Below, in pieces: positions 1-6,433 of a stretch of DNA of 41,176 bases; the stretch's first letter is position 1; each line of letters begins with the position of its first letter. Position numbers and translations under genes: made by a program. Source of the stretch: Flavobacteriales bacterium (lineage in GTDB: Bacteria; Bacteroidota; Bacteroidia; Flavobacteriales_E; Vicingaceae); contig JAGQZT010000046.1 of the NCBI GenBank assembly GCA_020435335.1, positions 1 through 41,176 on the forward strand. The letters are read 5' to 3'. The notes below the pieces were generated by a model that worked only from the letters and a program-made list of their open reading frames with translations, was not told the origin of the DNA and ran no database searches.

Positions 1-2
1 AT

Positions 3-713
3 CCGATGGTGACTTTTTACGACATTGATGTGGATGCGAATGCAACACACTATTATTACCAGATTGAAACGATTAACACCTGCCAGCAGTTGAAGTACAC
101 CTCCAACATAGGCAAGACCATCTGGCTCCATGTGGAATCGGAAGGCGCCGGTGTGATGAACACCATCACATTTACCCAGTATAAAGATTGGGCCGGGAAT
201 GTTCAGAAGTATGAAATTTACCGTGCTATCGGAGGTGTTTGGGAATCGTCGCCCATTACTCAGGTTGCTGCTTTCGGAGATACCACGGTATATGTCGATA
301 ACATCATCAATGTGGTGGATGGCGACGGATCTTTTTGTTATAAAGTGGTGGCCACGGAAAACACATTCCCTCATGTGGGTGGTTTGCCCGAAGCAGTTAG
401 CTCGTCCAACGAAAGTTGTGTGACACACAGCCCGCTGGTTTACGTGCCGAATGCCTTTGCACCCTTCAGCACAAGCAATTACGAATTCAAGCCCGTGCTT
501 ACGTTTACCGATCCGAGCAGTTACCTGTTGCAGATCTACAATAAATGGGGGCAAAAGATTTTCGAGACTCAGGATCTGAATACCGGTTGGCTGGGTAGTG
601 TCGATAATTCCGGCCAATTGTGTCAAAGCGATTCTTACGTGTACATGATCCGGTTCACTTCGGCCGATGGGGAAGAATTCAGTAAATCGGGTGTGGTTAC
701 GCTCCTGAAGTAA
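3..713 (+). CDS. C-terminal part of a T9SS-exported protein with type B sorting domain (5' truncated)
   Basis: The reading frame is open from the first bases of the window, so the gene starts outside it; the first ATG here (position 6) is probably internal. The visible 230-odd residues begin with beta-rich, fibronectin-III-like sequence (KYEIYRAIGG, TTVYVDNI). They end in a domain with the hallmarks of the gliding-motility-associated C-terminal family (CHU_C / type B T9SS sorting domain): YVPNAFAP, LQIYNKWGQKIFET, GWLGSVDNSG and SYVYMIRF. Such domains direct export across the outer membrane by the type IX system and release or attachment at the surface. The function of the missing N-terminal part cannot be told. 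Its stop codon overlaps the convergent fdhD gene by 17 bases. The family call is secure; the biological role is unknown. Confidence 0.85.
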   Translation, partial: PMVTFYDIDVDANATHYYYQIETINTCQQLKYTSNIGKTIWLHVESEGAGVMNTITFTQYKDWAGNVQKYEIYRAIGGVWESSPITQVAAFGDTTVYVDNIINVVDGDGSFCYKVVATENTFPHVGGLPEAVSSSNESCVTHSPLVYVPNAFAPFSTSNYEFKPVLTFTDPSSYLLQIYNKWGQKIFETQDLNTGWLGSVDNSGQLCQSDSYVYMIRFTSADGEEFSKSGVVTLLK

Positions 714-1500
714 TCGTTAACCGTTCCGGATGCGCATAGCAGGTGGCCTTATCATTCCGGCAGAAAGCCAACAGGCTGATTCCCAATTCTTTTGAAAAGT
801 CAACAGCCAGCGAAGATGGGGCTGAAACAGCAGCCAATACCGGAATTTTAGCCGCAAAAGCTTTAGATACGATCTCGTAGGAGATTCTCCCGCTCACGGT
901 AAGACAAAAAGCCTGATTCAACTGGTTGTGATTGATGAGGTGGCCGACTACTTTATCGACGGCGTTGTGCCTCCCGATATCTTCCATCACACACAGTAGT
1001 TCACCTGCAGCAGTAAATGCAGCCGCGGCATGGGATCCTCCGGTTTGGTGAAAGGTGGTTTGCCGGGATTTCATTTCCCGGAACATCGGTTCCAACAGGT
1101 TGATATCGAGTTGGTTGTTCGTTTCCAGTTGGCAGGCCTGATCGAAGGATTCCAGTTCGGTCTTGCCGCAGATACCGCAGGATGAAGCCGATAAAAAATT
1201 ACGGCTGTTGGAATAACCTTCCCGGATGAGTGATTCGTCGATTTGGATATTGGCTTCTGTGATGATGCTGTCTTTGGCTTTGGAGTATTTGATCTGCAAA
1301 GGTTCCTGTCCGCGGTAAACATCTTCGGAATAGAGCAGGCCCCGGATCAGCTCGTCGTCGTTTCCCGGGCTTCGCATGGTAAGTGAGAAGGCCTTGCCGT
1401 TGAGGTTGATCTGCAAAGCTTCTTCGTTGGTAAGCGCATCCTCCACCTGTTGAATAGTTTGTTTATCGATTTTATTTCCTTGATACAGCGTGGGTTTCAT
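697..1500 (-). CDS. fdhD: FdhD, sulfurtransferase for molybdenum-cofactor maturation of formate dehydrogenase
   Basis: The 267-residue protein matches the FdhD family. In that family a cysteine pair passes sulfur from a cysteine desulfurase to the molybdenum cofactor of formate dehydrogenases. The signature SSCGICGK lies at residues 107-113 (Cys108 and Cys111). The later segments GGSHAAAAF, EDIGRHNAVDKVVG and SGRISYEIVSKA are typical of the family. An upstream ATG would add 33 residues of atypical sequence, so the ATG at 1500 (MKPTLYQG) is preferred because it aligns with the usual N-terminus. No formate dehydrogenase or molybdopterin gene is nearby, so the client enzyme must lie elsewhere. 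The 3' end overlaps the convergent T9SS gene by 17 bases. Confidence 0.9.
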   Translation of the reverse strand: MKPTLYQGNKIDKQTIQQVEDALTNEEALQINLNGKAFSLTMRSPGNDDELIRGLLYSEDVYRGQEPLQIKYSKAKDSIITEANIQIDESLIREGYSNSRNFLSASSCGICGKTELESFDQACQLETNNQLDINLLEPMFREMKSRQTTFHQTGGSHAAAAFTAAGELLCVMEDIGRHNAVDKVVGHLINHNQLNQAFCLTVSGRISYEIVSKAFAAKIPVLAAVSAPSSLAVDFSKELGISLLAFCRNDKATCYAHPERLTITSGA

Positions 1501-1627
1501 GATTAAGCAGTACTGTTTTGTTCTCAATATCCCGAAATAAATTCGGGGCAGGCTTTTTTTAATTTTGTCAATTTGAGTGCGAAGTGTATCGAGAATCAAA
1601 AATCACTCGAACGGACAATGTGAAAAA

Positions 1628-2326
1628 TTAAAATTTCAAATAAAAATCCTTCGTTAAAGTTAGGTAATCTTTGCTGTATTCGTGTCTTTTTTCAGTTTCT
1701 ATGGTGATGCTTTCTTCAGACAATTGGCTTTTTCGGAATGAGAATTCCAGGAGCCAGCGTTTGGGTGTGCTCCCGGGTTTAGGCGTTACGATGCACCTCC
1801 GGTTGAGGTGAAGGAAGTGTTTCCCGGCTTCCGGAATAAACTGTCGGGCTTCCTCAACGGGAAGGATTACCTGGAAGGAACCATTTTCGGAAAGTAAGCG
1901 CTGGACGGCGGCACACAGCTCCGGATGTGTAAGCGAGTCGTTGTGCCGGGCCGTTTTCCGGGAACTTTCCGGTGCTTTGGTGGAGTTGATGAAATAGGGC
2001 GGGTTGCAAATGATCACGTCGTAAGTCGCTTCAGGTGTATATTCCTGAATGGAAGTTTGAAAGACTTTTAACCGATTGCTCCAGGGCGAGGACTCAAAAT
2101 TGATTTGGGCTTCTTCGGCGGCGGATTGATCCACTTCAATGGCATCTATCATCAAATCGGGATTACGTTGAGCCAGCATGAGGGCGAGGAGTCCGGTTCC
2201 CGTGCCGATGTCGAGGGCGGTACTCCCTCCGGCATGAGCCCAGGCACCCAACAATACGCCGTCGGTGCCCACCTTCATGGCGGTTTGGTTCTGGCTGATG
2301 CTGAATTGTTTGAAATGGAATGACAT
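1628..2326 (-). CDS. trmN6: tRNA1(Val) (adenine37-N6)-methyltransferase, TrmN6/YfiC type
   Basis: This 232-residue SAM-dependent methyltransferase belongs to the YfiC/TrmN6 group, which puts N6-methyladenosine at position 37 of tRNA-Val. Visible motifs are FKQFSISQNQTAMKVGTDGVLLGAW at the start (described by its key residues K18, D22, G23), the SAM-binding DIGTGTG (39-45), the acidic motif I-post IEVD, and the catalytic NPPY motif at 108-111, diagnostic of N6-adenine methyltransferases. The length matches the family. A perfect Bacteroidota -7 box ends 7 bases before the ATG and points away from the divergent sigma factor gene. Substrate assignment is by family similarity only. Confidence 0.88.
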   Translation of the reverse strand: MSFHFKQFSISQNQTAMKVGTDGVLLGAWAHAGGSTALDIGTGTGLLALMLAQRNPDLMIDAIEVDQSAAEEAQINFESSPWSNRLKVFQTSIQEYTPEATYDVIICNPPYFINSTKAPESSRKTARHNDSLTHPELCAAVQRLLSENGSFQVILPVEEARQFIPEAGKHFLHLNRRCIVTPKPGSTPKRWLLEFSFRKSQLSEESITIETEKRHEYSKDYLTLTKDFYLKF

Positions 2327-2333
2327 CCTGTTT

Positions 2334-2341
2334 CAAAGATA
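2334..2341 (-). promoter_or_regulatory. -7 promoter element of trmN6
   Basis: Read on the minus strand the sequence is TATCTTTG, a perfect match to the Bacteroidota -7 consensus TAnnTTTG. It ends 7 bases before the trmN6 start codon. No clear TTG lies at the usual -33 distance, so only the -7 box is called. The transcript would start almost at the ATG. Confidence 0.5.
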
Positions 2342-2430
2342 GATCAATCAGGCATTTAGGAACAGAATCTTCGGTTTTTTTCTTTTGATATGTTACTTTT
2401 CCTAAAAACAGCGTTATATACGAGGAAACC

Positions 2431-2438
2431 TAATTTTG
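2431..2438 (+). promoter_or_regulatory. -7 promoter element of the ECF sigma factor gene
   Basis: TAATTTTG is a perfect TAnnTTTG box. It ends only 4 bases before the ATG at 2443, which implies a leaderless or near-leaderless mRNA if used. A convincing -33 TTG at 19-21 bases upstream is not seen, so a positive regulator or an alternative sigma factor could be involved. Confidence 0.45.
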
Positions 2439-2442
2439 CCAG

Positions 2443-2997
2443 ATGCTATCGGTATTTAAGAAAAAGATAACGACTCAATCAGAAAAGAAGCTGATCGAAC
2501 TATCCAAAAGAGATAGCAGGTATTTCGCACCTCTCTATGAAAAATACCACGAGCAGATTTTTCGATTTGTGTATAAACGTATGAATGACCTGGACGATTC
2601 CAGCGACATTACTTCCCAGGTTTTCCTGAAAGCACTGGTTCACATTAAAAACTACAAGCATACGGGTGTTCCTTTTGTGGCCTGGCTCTACCGCATCGCG
2701 ATCAATGAGATCAACCAATACTACAGAGATAAGAAGAAGAAAAGAACGATTAACATCAGTCATGTGGATGTACGAAATATTGTAAACGATGCTGAGGTCA
2801 AGTATAATTTTGAGATGCAGGATAAGATGATAGCCTCATTAAATGAGCTGGACGATTTAAAGATCTTACTCCTGGAGTTGCGGTATTTTGAAAAAAGATC
2901 ATTCAAGGAAATAGCTTCAATCTTAAACATAACAGAGAGTAATGCTAAAATAAAAGTGTACCGACTGTTGGAAGAACTCCAAAAAAAACTAATTTAA
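2443..2997 (+). CDS. RNA polymerase sigma factor, ECF (sigma-70 family group 4)
   Basis: The protein has 184 residues and the two-domain layout of ECF sigma factors. Region 2 spans about residues 22-92 (YFAPLYEKYHEQIFRFVYKR, DITSQVFLKAL, FVAWLYRIAINEINQYYRD), and region 4 about 125-180 (LLELRYFEKRSFKEIASIL, SNAKIKVYRLLEEL). The first recruits core polymerase and the -10 region; the second is the helix-turn-helix for the -35 region. The next gene starts 6 bases after the stop, so the two are surely co-transcribed. No recognised anti-sigma factor is adjacent, but the following small membrane protein could play that part. The regulon is unknown. The start codon lies 4 bases behind a perfect -7 box. 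Confidence 0.88.
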   Translation: MLSVFKKKITTQSEKKLIELSKRDSRYFAPLYEKYHEQIFRFVYKRMNDLDDSSDITSQVFLKALVHIKNYKHTGVPFVAWLYRIAINEINQYYRDKKKKRTINISHVDVRNIVNDAEVKYNFEMQDKMIASLNELDDLKILLLELRYFEKRSFKEIASILNITESNAKIKVYRLLEELQKKLI

Positions 2998-3003
2998 AGG
3001 AAA

Positions 3004-3258
3004 ATGTCTGAAGAAAAGAAATATGAGATCAATGTGAACAGGCCCGAGCCTGATTCGGCAGACATTAAAAAGTACGAAAACTTTAATAGTGTTATTTCCA
3101 AACACAGGGATATGACCAAGCGACCTGTGTATAAACGGAAGCGGACCTATTTTGCGATATTTCTGATTCTGATCCTGATCTACATCATTTACCTGTCTGA
3201 AAAAGAGAAAAAGGCAGAAGAAAAGGGTTTGCCCCAAACGGAACAAACCCCAAAATAA
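3004..3258 (+). CDS. Small single-span membrane protein, partner of the ECF sigma factor (unknown function)
   Basis: An 84-residue protein not recognised as any named family. About 47 polar residues at the N-terminus, many charged (MSEEKKYEINVNRPEP...), precede a basic stretch (KRPVYKRKR) and one hydrophobic helix (YFAIFLILILIYIIYLS, about 49-65). A short Lys/Glu-rich tail follows. By the positive-inside rule the N-terminal part should be cytoplasmic. It begins 6 bases after the sigma factor stop, which strongly suggests one operon. A cytoplasmic tail plus one helix is the topology of many anti-sigma factors, but no zinc-binding anti-sigma motif is present, so that role is only a hypothesis. 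It converges on gldM with a 20-base gap. Confidence 0.7.
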   Translation: MSEEKKYEINVNRPEPDSADIKKYENFNSVISKHRDMTKRPVYKRKRTYFAIFLILILIYIIYLSEKEKKAEEKGLPQTEQTPK

Positions 3259-3277
3259 ATCAGATAGGTAGTCTGAT
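3259..3277. terminator. Hairpin between two convergent genes
   Basis: A 6-bp inverted repeat (ATCAGA / TCTGAT, 7-base loop) fills the 20-base gap between the small membrane protein gene and gldM, which converge here. No T-run follows on either strand, so this is at best a weak bidirectional terminator. Confidence 0.3.
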
Positions 3278-3278
3278 G

Positions 3279-4898
3279 TTAGGTCACCACAATTTTGATA
3301 ACCCCTTTAATTTTTACGGTTGAACCGCTGACATCCTTCACGAAAATATCCGTGATGTAAATGACATCGTGTTTTTGAAGTTTCTTATCAAAGAATTTTT
3401 CAGCTTTGTCTGATAATTTTCTGCCCGGACACGACTCCATTAATTTGTACTCATTGCCTCGGATTACCTCCACTTTAAATCCTTCTACACTCAACGGGAG
3501 TTGGGTAAACACGAAATCTGGGCCATAGGTTACTTTAACCACTTTTCTGTTCTTGATCTGGCTCAACCGGACTTTTCCGTCACCTTCGATATCCGCAAAA
3601 GATGCATAAGGTGTAGGCAATCGTTTTACCACAAAATTCATGTTCCCCATGGATTGGGTTTCTCCCTTCGGTGTTTTGACACTGACATTTACCTGAACGT
3701 TTTTTGGGGAGCTTTTGCTCAATACAGCCTTGTATTTGCCATTTGCCGTTTTTGTTAATCGGTTTCCCGTACCCGTAATGGTGGCCGTAATGTTTTCGGA
3801 TGCTACTCCCGGAACTGAAACTGAAATTGGGTTGTCGGGTCCGACATACAATACATTCATGGCATCGGGAGAGACCACCAGGCTTGGTTTGGCGGCTATA
3901 AAGCTGGAATGAAACGGGTATTTTTTTTTAACTCCGGAAGGAGATGTTACTTTGATGATGCCTTCGTACTCATGCATGCCTTCGGCACTTGGAGCGATGC
4001 TGTATTTTCCCATGCCGTCTTTCACATGAACCGTATCGTACACCTCTACCAGGTTGCCATTTTCATCCAGTTTTCCGATCAGGATTTCCGGATCCTGAGT
4101 TTTACTGAAGGCGGCAACAAATATATCGGCATCATAATTTTGTCCCAACATCACGTAGTTCGACGGTGTAATAACCCTCGGCGCAATGGTGTCGAACGTG
4201 AAATCATTCTTCCTTACCGATTGGAACAATTTGTTCACCACTTCAAACTCGGCATTTTTAACGTCCGTTTTTAATTTGGATAACAGGGTGACGGTCGCTG
4301 CTAAAGGCGTATGGTAGAAATTATTCATTTCCCAGTTTTCCTTTCCTTCGGGAGTTTGTACATCCGATGTTTTCAGATCAAGATGCGTTGATGACCTCTC
4401 TTTTTCATCGATGAAACTGAGGAGGTGCTGTTCATACTGATTGATCTTCAGCTTCAGCTCCCTGGCCCAGCCTTTGGAACCATCTTCGGAATCGCCGATC
4501 ATTAAGCGGGTGGGGGCATCGTAGTTGTCTTTTCCATTCACATATTTCATGTTGATGGTATCGGCTACCTCCCGGGGTAACTTTTCCGTTTCCATGATCA
4601 GTTTGGCTTTGATGTCGTCGATGAAACCGGATAGGTCCTGTGACCAGGTTTTGATCTGAGTAGCCTTTTCCCAGTAGGGAGTTACTTTTTTAGGGTCGAT
4701 GGTCTTTGCTTTGTCAAATTCCGAATAAAGAAGGAGGTTCTTTTCATCGTAATTAACGTAGGTAGTTTCCAGACCGTTATTGACTAATAAAAAGGCATCC
4801 AAGATATCTTTCGAGATGTTGAGTGCCAGTAGGGCAACGAAAACCAGGTACATCAGGTTTATCATTTTTTGCCGTGGGGTTAAATTTGCTCCTGCCAT
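3279..4898 (-). CDS. gldM: GldM-family protein, type IX secretion / gliding motor, standing alone
   Basis: A 539-residue homologue of GldM. In the T9SS, GldM pairs with GldL in the inner membrane to form the proton-driven rotary motor and reaches through the periplasm to the GldK/GldN ring. The N-terminus MAGANLTPRQKMINLMYLVF, the single transmembrane helix at about 14-30 and the following LNISKDILDAF are characteristic. The rest is periplasmic and beta-rich, in keeping with the four periplasmic domains known from GldM, with a C-terminal region ending IKGVIKIVVT. The length is close to known GldM (about 510-540). The usual neighbours gldK, gldL and gldN are absent on both sides: rimM lies upstream and a convergent gene downstream. 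It may therefore be a second copy. The coding strand has a run of nine A at 3921-3929. Confidence 0.88.
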   Translation of the reverse strand: MAGANLTPRQKMINLMYLVFVALLALNISKDILDAFLLVNNGLETTYVNYDEKNLLLYSEFDKAKTIDPKKVTPYWEKATQIKTWSQDLSGFIDDIKAKLIMETEKLPREVADTINMKYVNGKDNYDAPTRLMIGDSEDGSKGWARELKLKINQYEQHLLSFIDEKERSSTHLDLKTSDVQTPEGKENWEMNNFYHTPLAATVTLLSKLKTDVKNAEFEVVNKLFQSVRKNDFTFDTIAPRVITPSNYVMLGQNYDADIFVAAFSKTQDPEILIGKLDENGNLVEVYDTVHVKDGMGKYSIAPSAEGMHEYEGIIKVTSPSGVKKKYPFHSSFIAAKPSLVVSPDAMNVLYVGPDNPISVSVPGVASENITATITGTGNRLTKTANGKYKAVLSKSSPKNVQVNVSVKTPKGETQSMGNMNFVVKRLPTPYASFADIEGDGKVRLSQIKNRKVVKVTYGPDFVFTQLPLSVEGFKVEVIRGNEYKLMESCPGRKLSDKAEKFFDKKLQKHDVIYITDIFVKDVSGSTVKIKGVIKIVVT

Positions 4899-5091
4899 GA
4901 TCGTGAGTTTTTAATTAGACATAATTTTCTACATACAACCCGTTCGGGCTGTTTAAAAAAAGGATCCTGCGCAGGAAACATGATTTTAGAAGGACGAACC
5001 TTCTATACATACAATGCAGGGATCAAAAAAAGATACAGGATTGAGGAATTAATTTTCTTAAAATTAATTTAAGGGTCAGTTAATCAGCTAA
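4899..5091. other. 193-base region between rimM and gldM with several inverted repeats
   Basis: Non-coding gap upstream of gldM and downstream of rimM (both minus strand). It contains four short inverted repeats: ACAnCCCG/CGGGnTGT (4935-4952), the palindrome TCCTGCGCAGGA (4965-4976), AGAAGG/CCTTCT (4988-5004), and an AT-only 10-bp stem AATTAATTTT/AAAATTAATT (5047-5069). None has the form of a strong intrinsic terminator. No TAnnTTTG box for gldM was found. The repeats could fold the gldM leader. Confidence 0.4.
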
Positions 5092-5634
5092 TTAAGAATT
5101 AAGATAGAGATTAACCAATCCTTCCGGTGTGGTTACGGTAATGTTTTTGGTGGCACGGTCTACTTCCCGGATGATCTCATCGGTGATCGGAATGAGGATC
5201 TCTTTTTCGTCGGTATTGATCACTTCGAAAATAGCCTGGGTAGGAAAGTCCAGTATTTGTTTGATGGTGCCGATCGGTCCCAGTTCGGTATCGGTAACCG
5301 TAAAGCCTTCCACTTCGTGGTAGTAGAATCGATTGCCGGTTAATTTCGGTAAGGCTTCGAGTGGGAGGTAGGTTTCTTTTCCGACCAGTTCTCTGGCTTC
5401 GTCGGCCGAGTTGAGGTCTTCGATCTGGATGCGAAGGGTGCCGTTATTCAGCACATCGGCCCGGGTCAAAAAAAAAGGAATCAGTGATTTATCCTTTTTA
5501 TTCATGCGGATAAGCACTGATTCCAGATTTTGATATGTTTCGGGATGGTCTACATCTAGTTTGATGATAAGTTCTCCCTGTTTACCATGAACCTTAGCGG
5601 TGTATCCCAAGTAGTAACACGCGTCCAGATTCAT
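5092..5634 (-). CDS. rimM: RimM, 16S rRNA processing / 30S maturation factor
   Basis: A 180-residue RimM. This factor binds uS19 and helps the 30S head mature. The N-terminal beta-barrel domain begins YYLGYTAKVHGKQGELIIKL, close to the family pattern (G-x-hydrophobic-x-K-x-H-G-x-x-G-E). A PRC-barrel domain follows at about residues 100-178 (YYHEVEGFTV, GTIKQILDFPTQAIFEV, LIPITDEIIREVD). It follows rpsP with an 11-base gap, the common rpsP-rimM order, and shares its promoter. The coding strand has a run of nine T at 5468-5476 (codons for P-F-F-L). Confidence 0.92.
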   Translation of the reverse strand: MNLDACYYLGYTAKVHGKQGELIIKLDVDHPETYQNLESVLIRMNKKDKSLIPFFLTRADVLNNGTLRIQIEDLNSADEARELVGKETYLPLEALPKLTGNRFYYHEVEGFTVTDTELGPIGTIKQILDFPTQAIFEVINTDEKEILIPITDEIIREVDRATKNITVTTPEGLVNLYLNS

Positions 5635-5645
5635 GAGTATTGGTC

Positions 5646-6350
5646 TTATTCTTCTGCTGGTTTTTCTTCTTCTTCAGCAGGAGCTTCTTCAGCAGCTTCA
5701 GCTTTTGGCTCTTCAGCAGCAGGAGCTTCCTCGGCAGGAGCAGCTTCTTCAGTGGCTTCAGCAACCGGAGCTTCTTCGGCAGGAGCAGCAGCCTCTTCGG
5801 CTACTTCAGCAGCAGGAGCTTCTTCAGTAGCAGCCTCAGCAGTTTCTTCTGCTACAGCTTCGGCGGCGTCAGCTTCGGCAGCAGCAGCTAACTCAGAAGT
5901 TTTTGCCAGTACTTCGGCAGCTTTCTTCTCGTTGGCATCTTTTTCTGCAGCCATTCTGGCTTTCTCAGCATCAGCAGCAGCTTTCGCTAAATTTTCTTTC
6001 TTACCCTGAATTTTTCCTTCTTTCTCATTCAACCAGGCATCGAATTTTTTATCGGCCTGATCCTGAGTTAAGGCACCCTTCACAACACCTCTGTCCAGGT
6101 GGTCTTTGTAAAGTACTCCTTTGTAGGATAATAATGCACGACATGTGTCAGTTGGCTGAGCACCTTGCTTCACCCAGTGTAAGCATCTGTCGAAATTAAT
6201 GTCAATTGTTGCAGGGTTGTCGTTTGGGTTGTAAGTACCTAGTTTTTCAATAAACTTCCCATCACGTGGGGCACGAGCATCCGCTACAACTACATGAAAG
6301 TAAGCGTAACGCTTCTTACCATGTCTTTGTAATCTAATCTTTGTAGGCAT
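5646..6350 (-). CDS. rpsP: Ribosomal protein bS16 with a long acidic, alanine-rich C-terminal extension
   Basis: Residues 1 to about 85 are an ordinary bS16 (MPTKIRLQRHGKKRYAYFHV, ADARAPRDGKFIEKLGTYNP), a primary 30S assembly protein. The protein runs to 234 residues, against 80-90 in most bacteria. After a Lys/Ala helical part (about 100-150) comes a tail made almost only of Ala, Glu and Pro, in repeating EEAPAAE-like units, ending EEEEKPAEE. Extended bS16 tails occur in Bacteroidota, but this one is long. The tail must lie on the ribosome surface and is very acidic, unlike typical ribosomal proteins; its function is unknown. rimM follows 11 bases downstream. A good promoter lies upstream (6387-6416). 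Confidence 0.93.
   Translation of the reverse strand: MPTKIRLQRHGKKRYAYFHVVVADARAPRDGKFIEKLGTYNPNDNPATIDINFDRCLHWVKQGAQPTDTCRALLSYKGVLYKDHLDRGVVKGALTQDQADKKFDAWLNEKEGKIQGKKENLAKAAADAEKARMAAEKDANEKKAAEVLAKTSELAAAAEADAAEAVAEETAEAATEEAPAAEVAEEAAAPAEEAPVAEATEEAAPAEEAPAAEEPKAEAAEEAPAEEEEKPAEE
5650..5890 (-). repeat. Degenerate tandem repeat coding for the bS16 tail
   Basis: On the plus strand, units containing GGAGCTTCTTC or close variants recur near 5680, 5722, 5767 and 5815, separated by GCAGCAGC/TTCAGC triplets. They encode the Ala-Glu-Pro tail of bS16. Units differ in length and wording, so the tract looks like an old, slipped repeat that may vary in length between strains. Confidence 0.7.
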
Positions 6351-6386
6351 CTCTTAATTTTTAATTGTTAATTAATTTTGAGCCTG

Positions 6387-6416
6387 CAAATGTAATAAAA
6401 TATTGATACAAAGCAA
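6387..6416 (-). promoter_or_regulatory. Promoter of rpsP-rimM
   Basis: On the minus strand, TTG (6416-6414) is followed by 19 bases and then a perfect -7 box TACATTTG (6394-6387). This fits the Bacteroidota -33/-7 consensus well. The leader would be about 30-35 bases and AT-rich, with no Shine-Dalgarno sequence. Confidence 0.7.
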
Positions 6417-6433
6417 TTTTAAGCAGCTTTTTT

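Noticed and set aside
1531..1547. CCCGAA/TTCGGG hairpin upstream of fdhD as a terminator of trmN6
   Set aside because: It is only 6 bp. On the minus strand, where it would have to act, it is followed by mixed sequence without a T-run, and it lies 80 bases past the trmN6 stop.
1559..1566. TAATTTTG on the plus strand as a promoter
   Set aside because: It matches the -7 consensus, but no plus-strand gene follows; it lies between two minus-strand genes, fdhD and trmN6.
3921..3929. Nine A on the coding strand of gldM as a second slippage site
   Set aside because: It codes for an ordinary Val-Lys-Lys-Lys-Tyr inside a periplasmic domain. One A fewer stops within about 10 codons, but one A more stays open for a long way, and the cut would fall at no domain border.
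5468..5476. Nine T on the coding strand of rimM as a slippage site
   Set aside because: It codes for a plausible Pro-Phe-Phe-Leu in the first domain. A truncated product of about 50 residues would be useless, so the run is more likely chance in a Phe-rich stretch.
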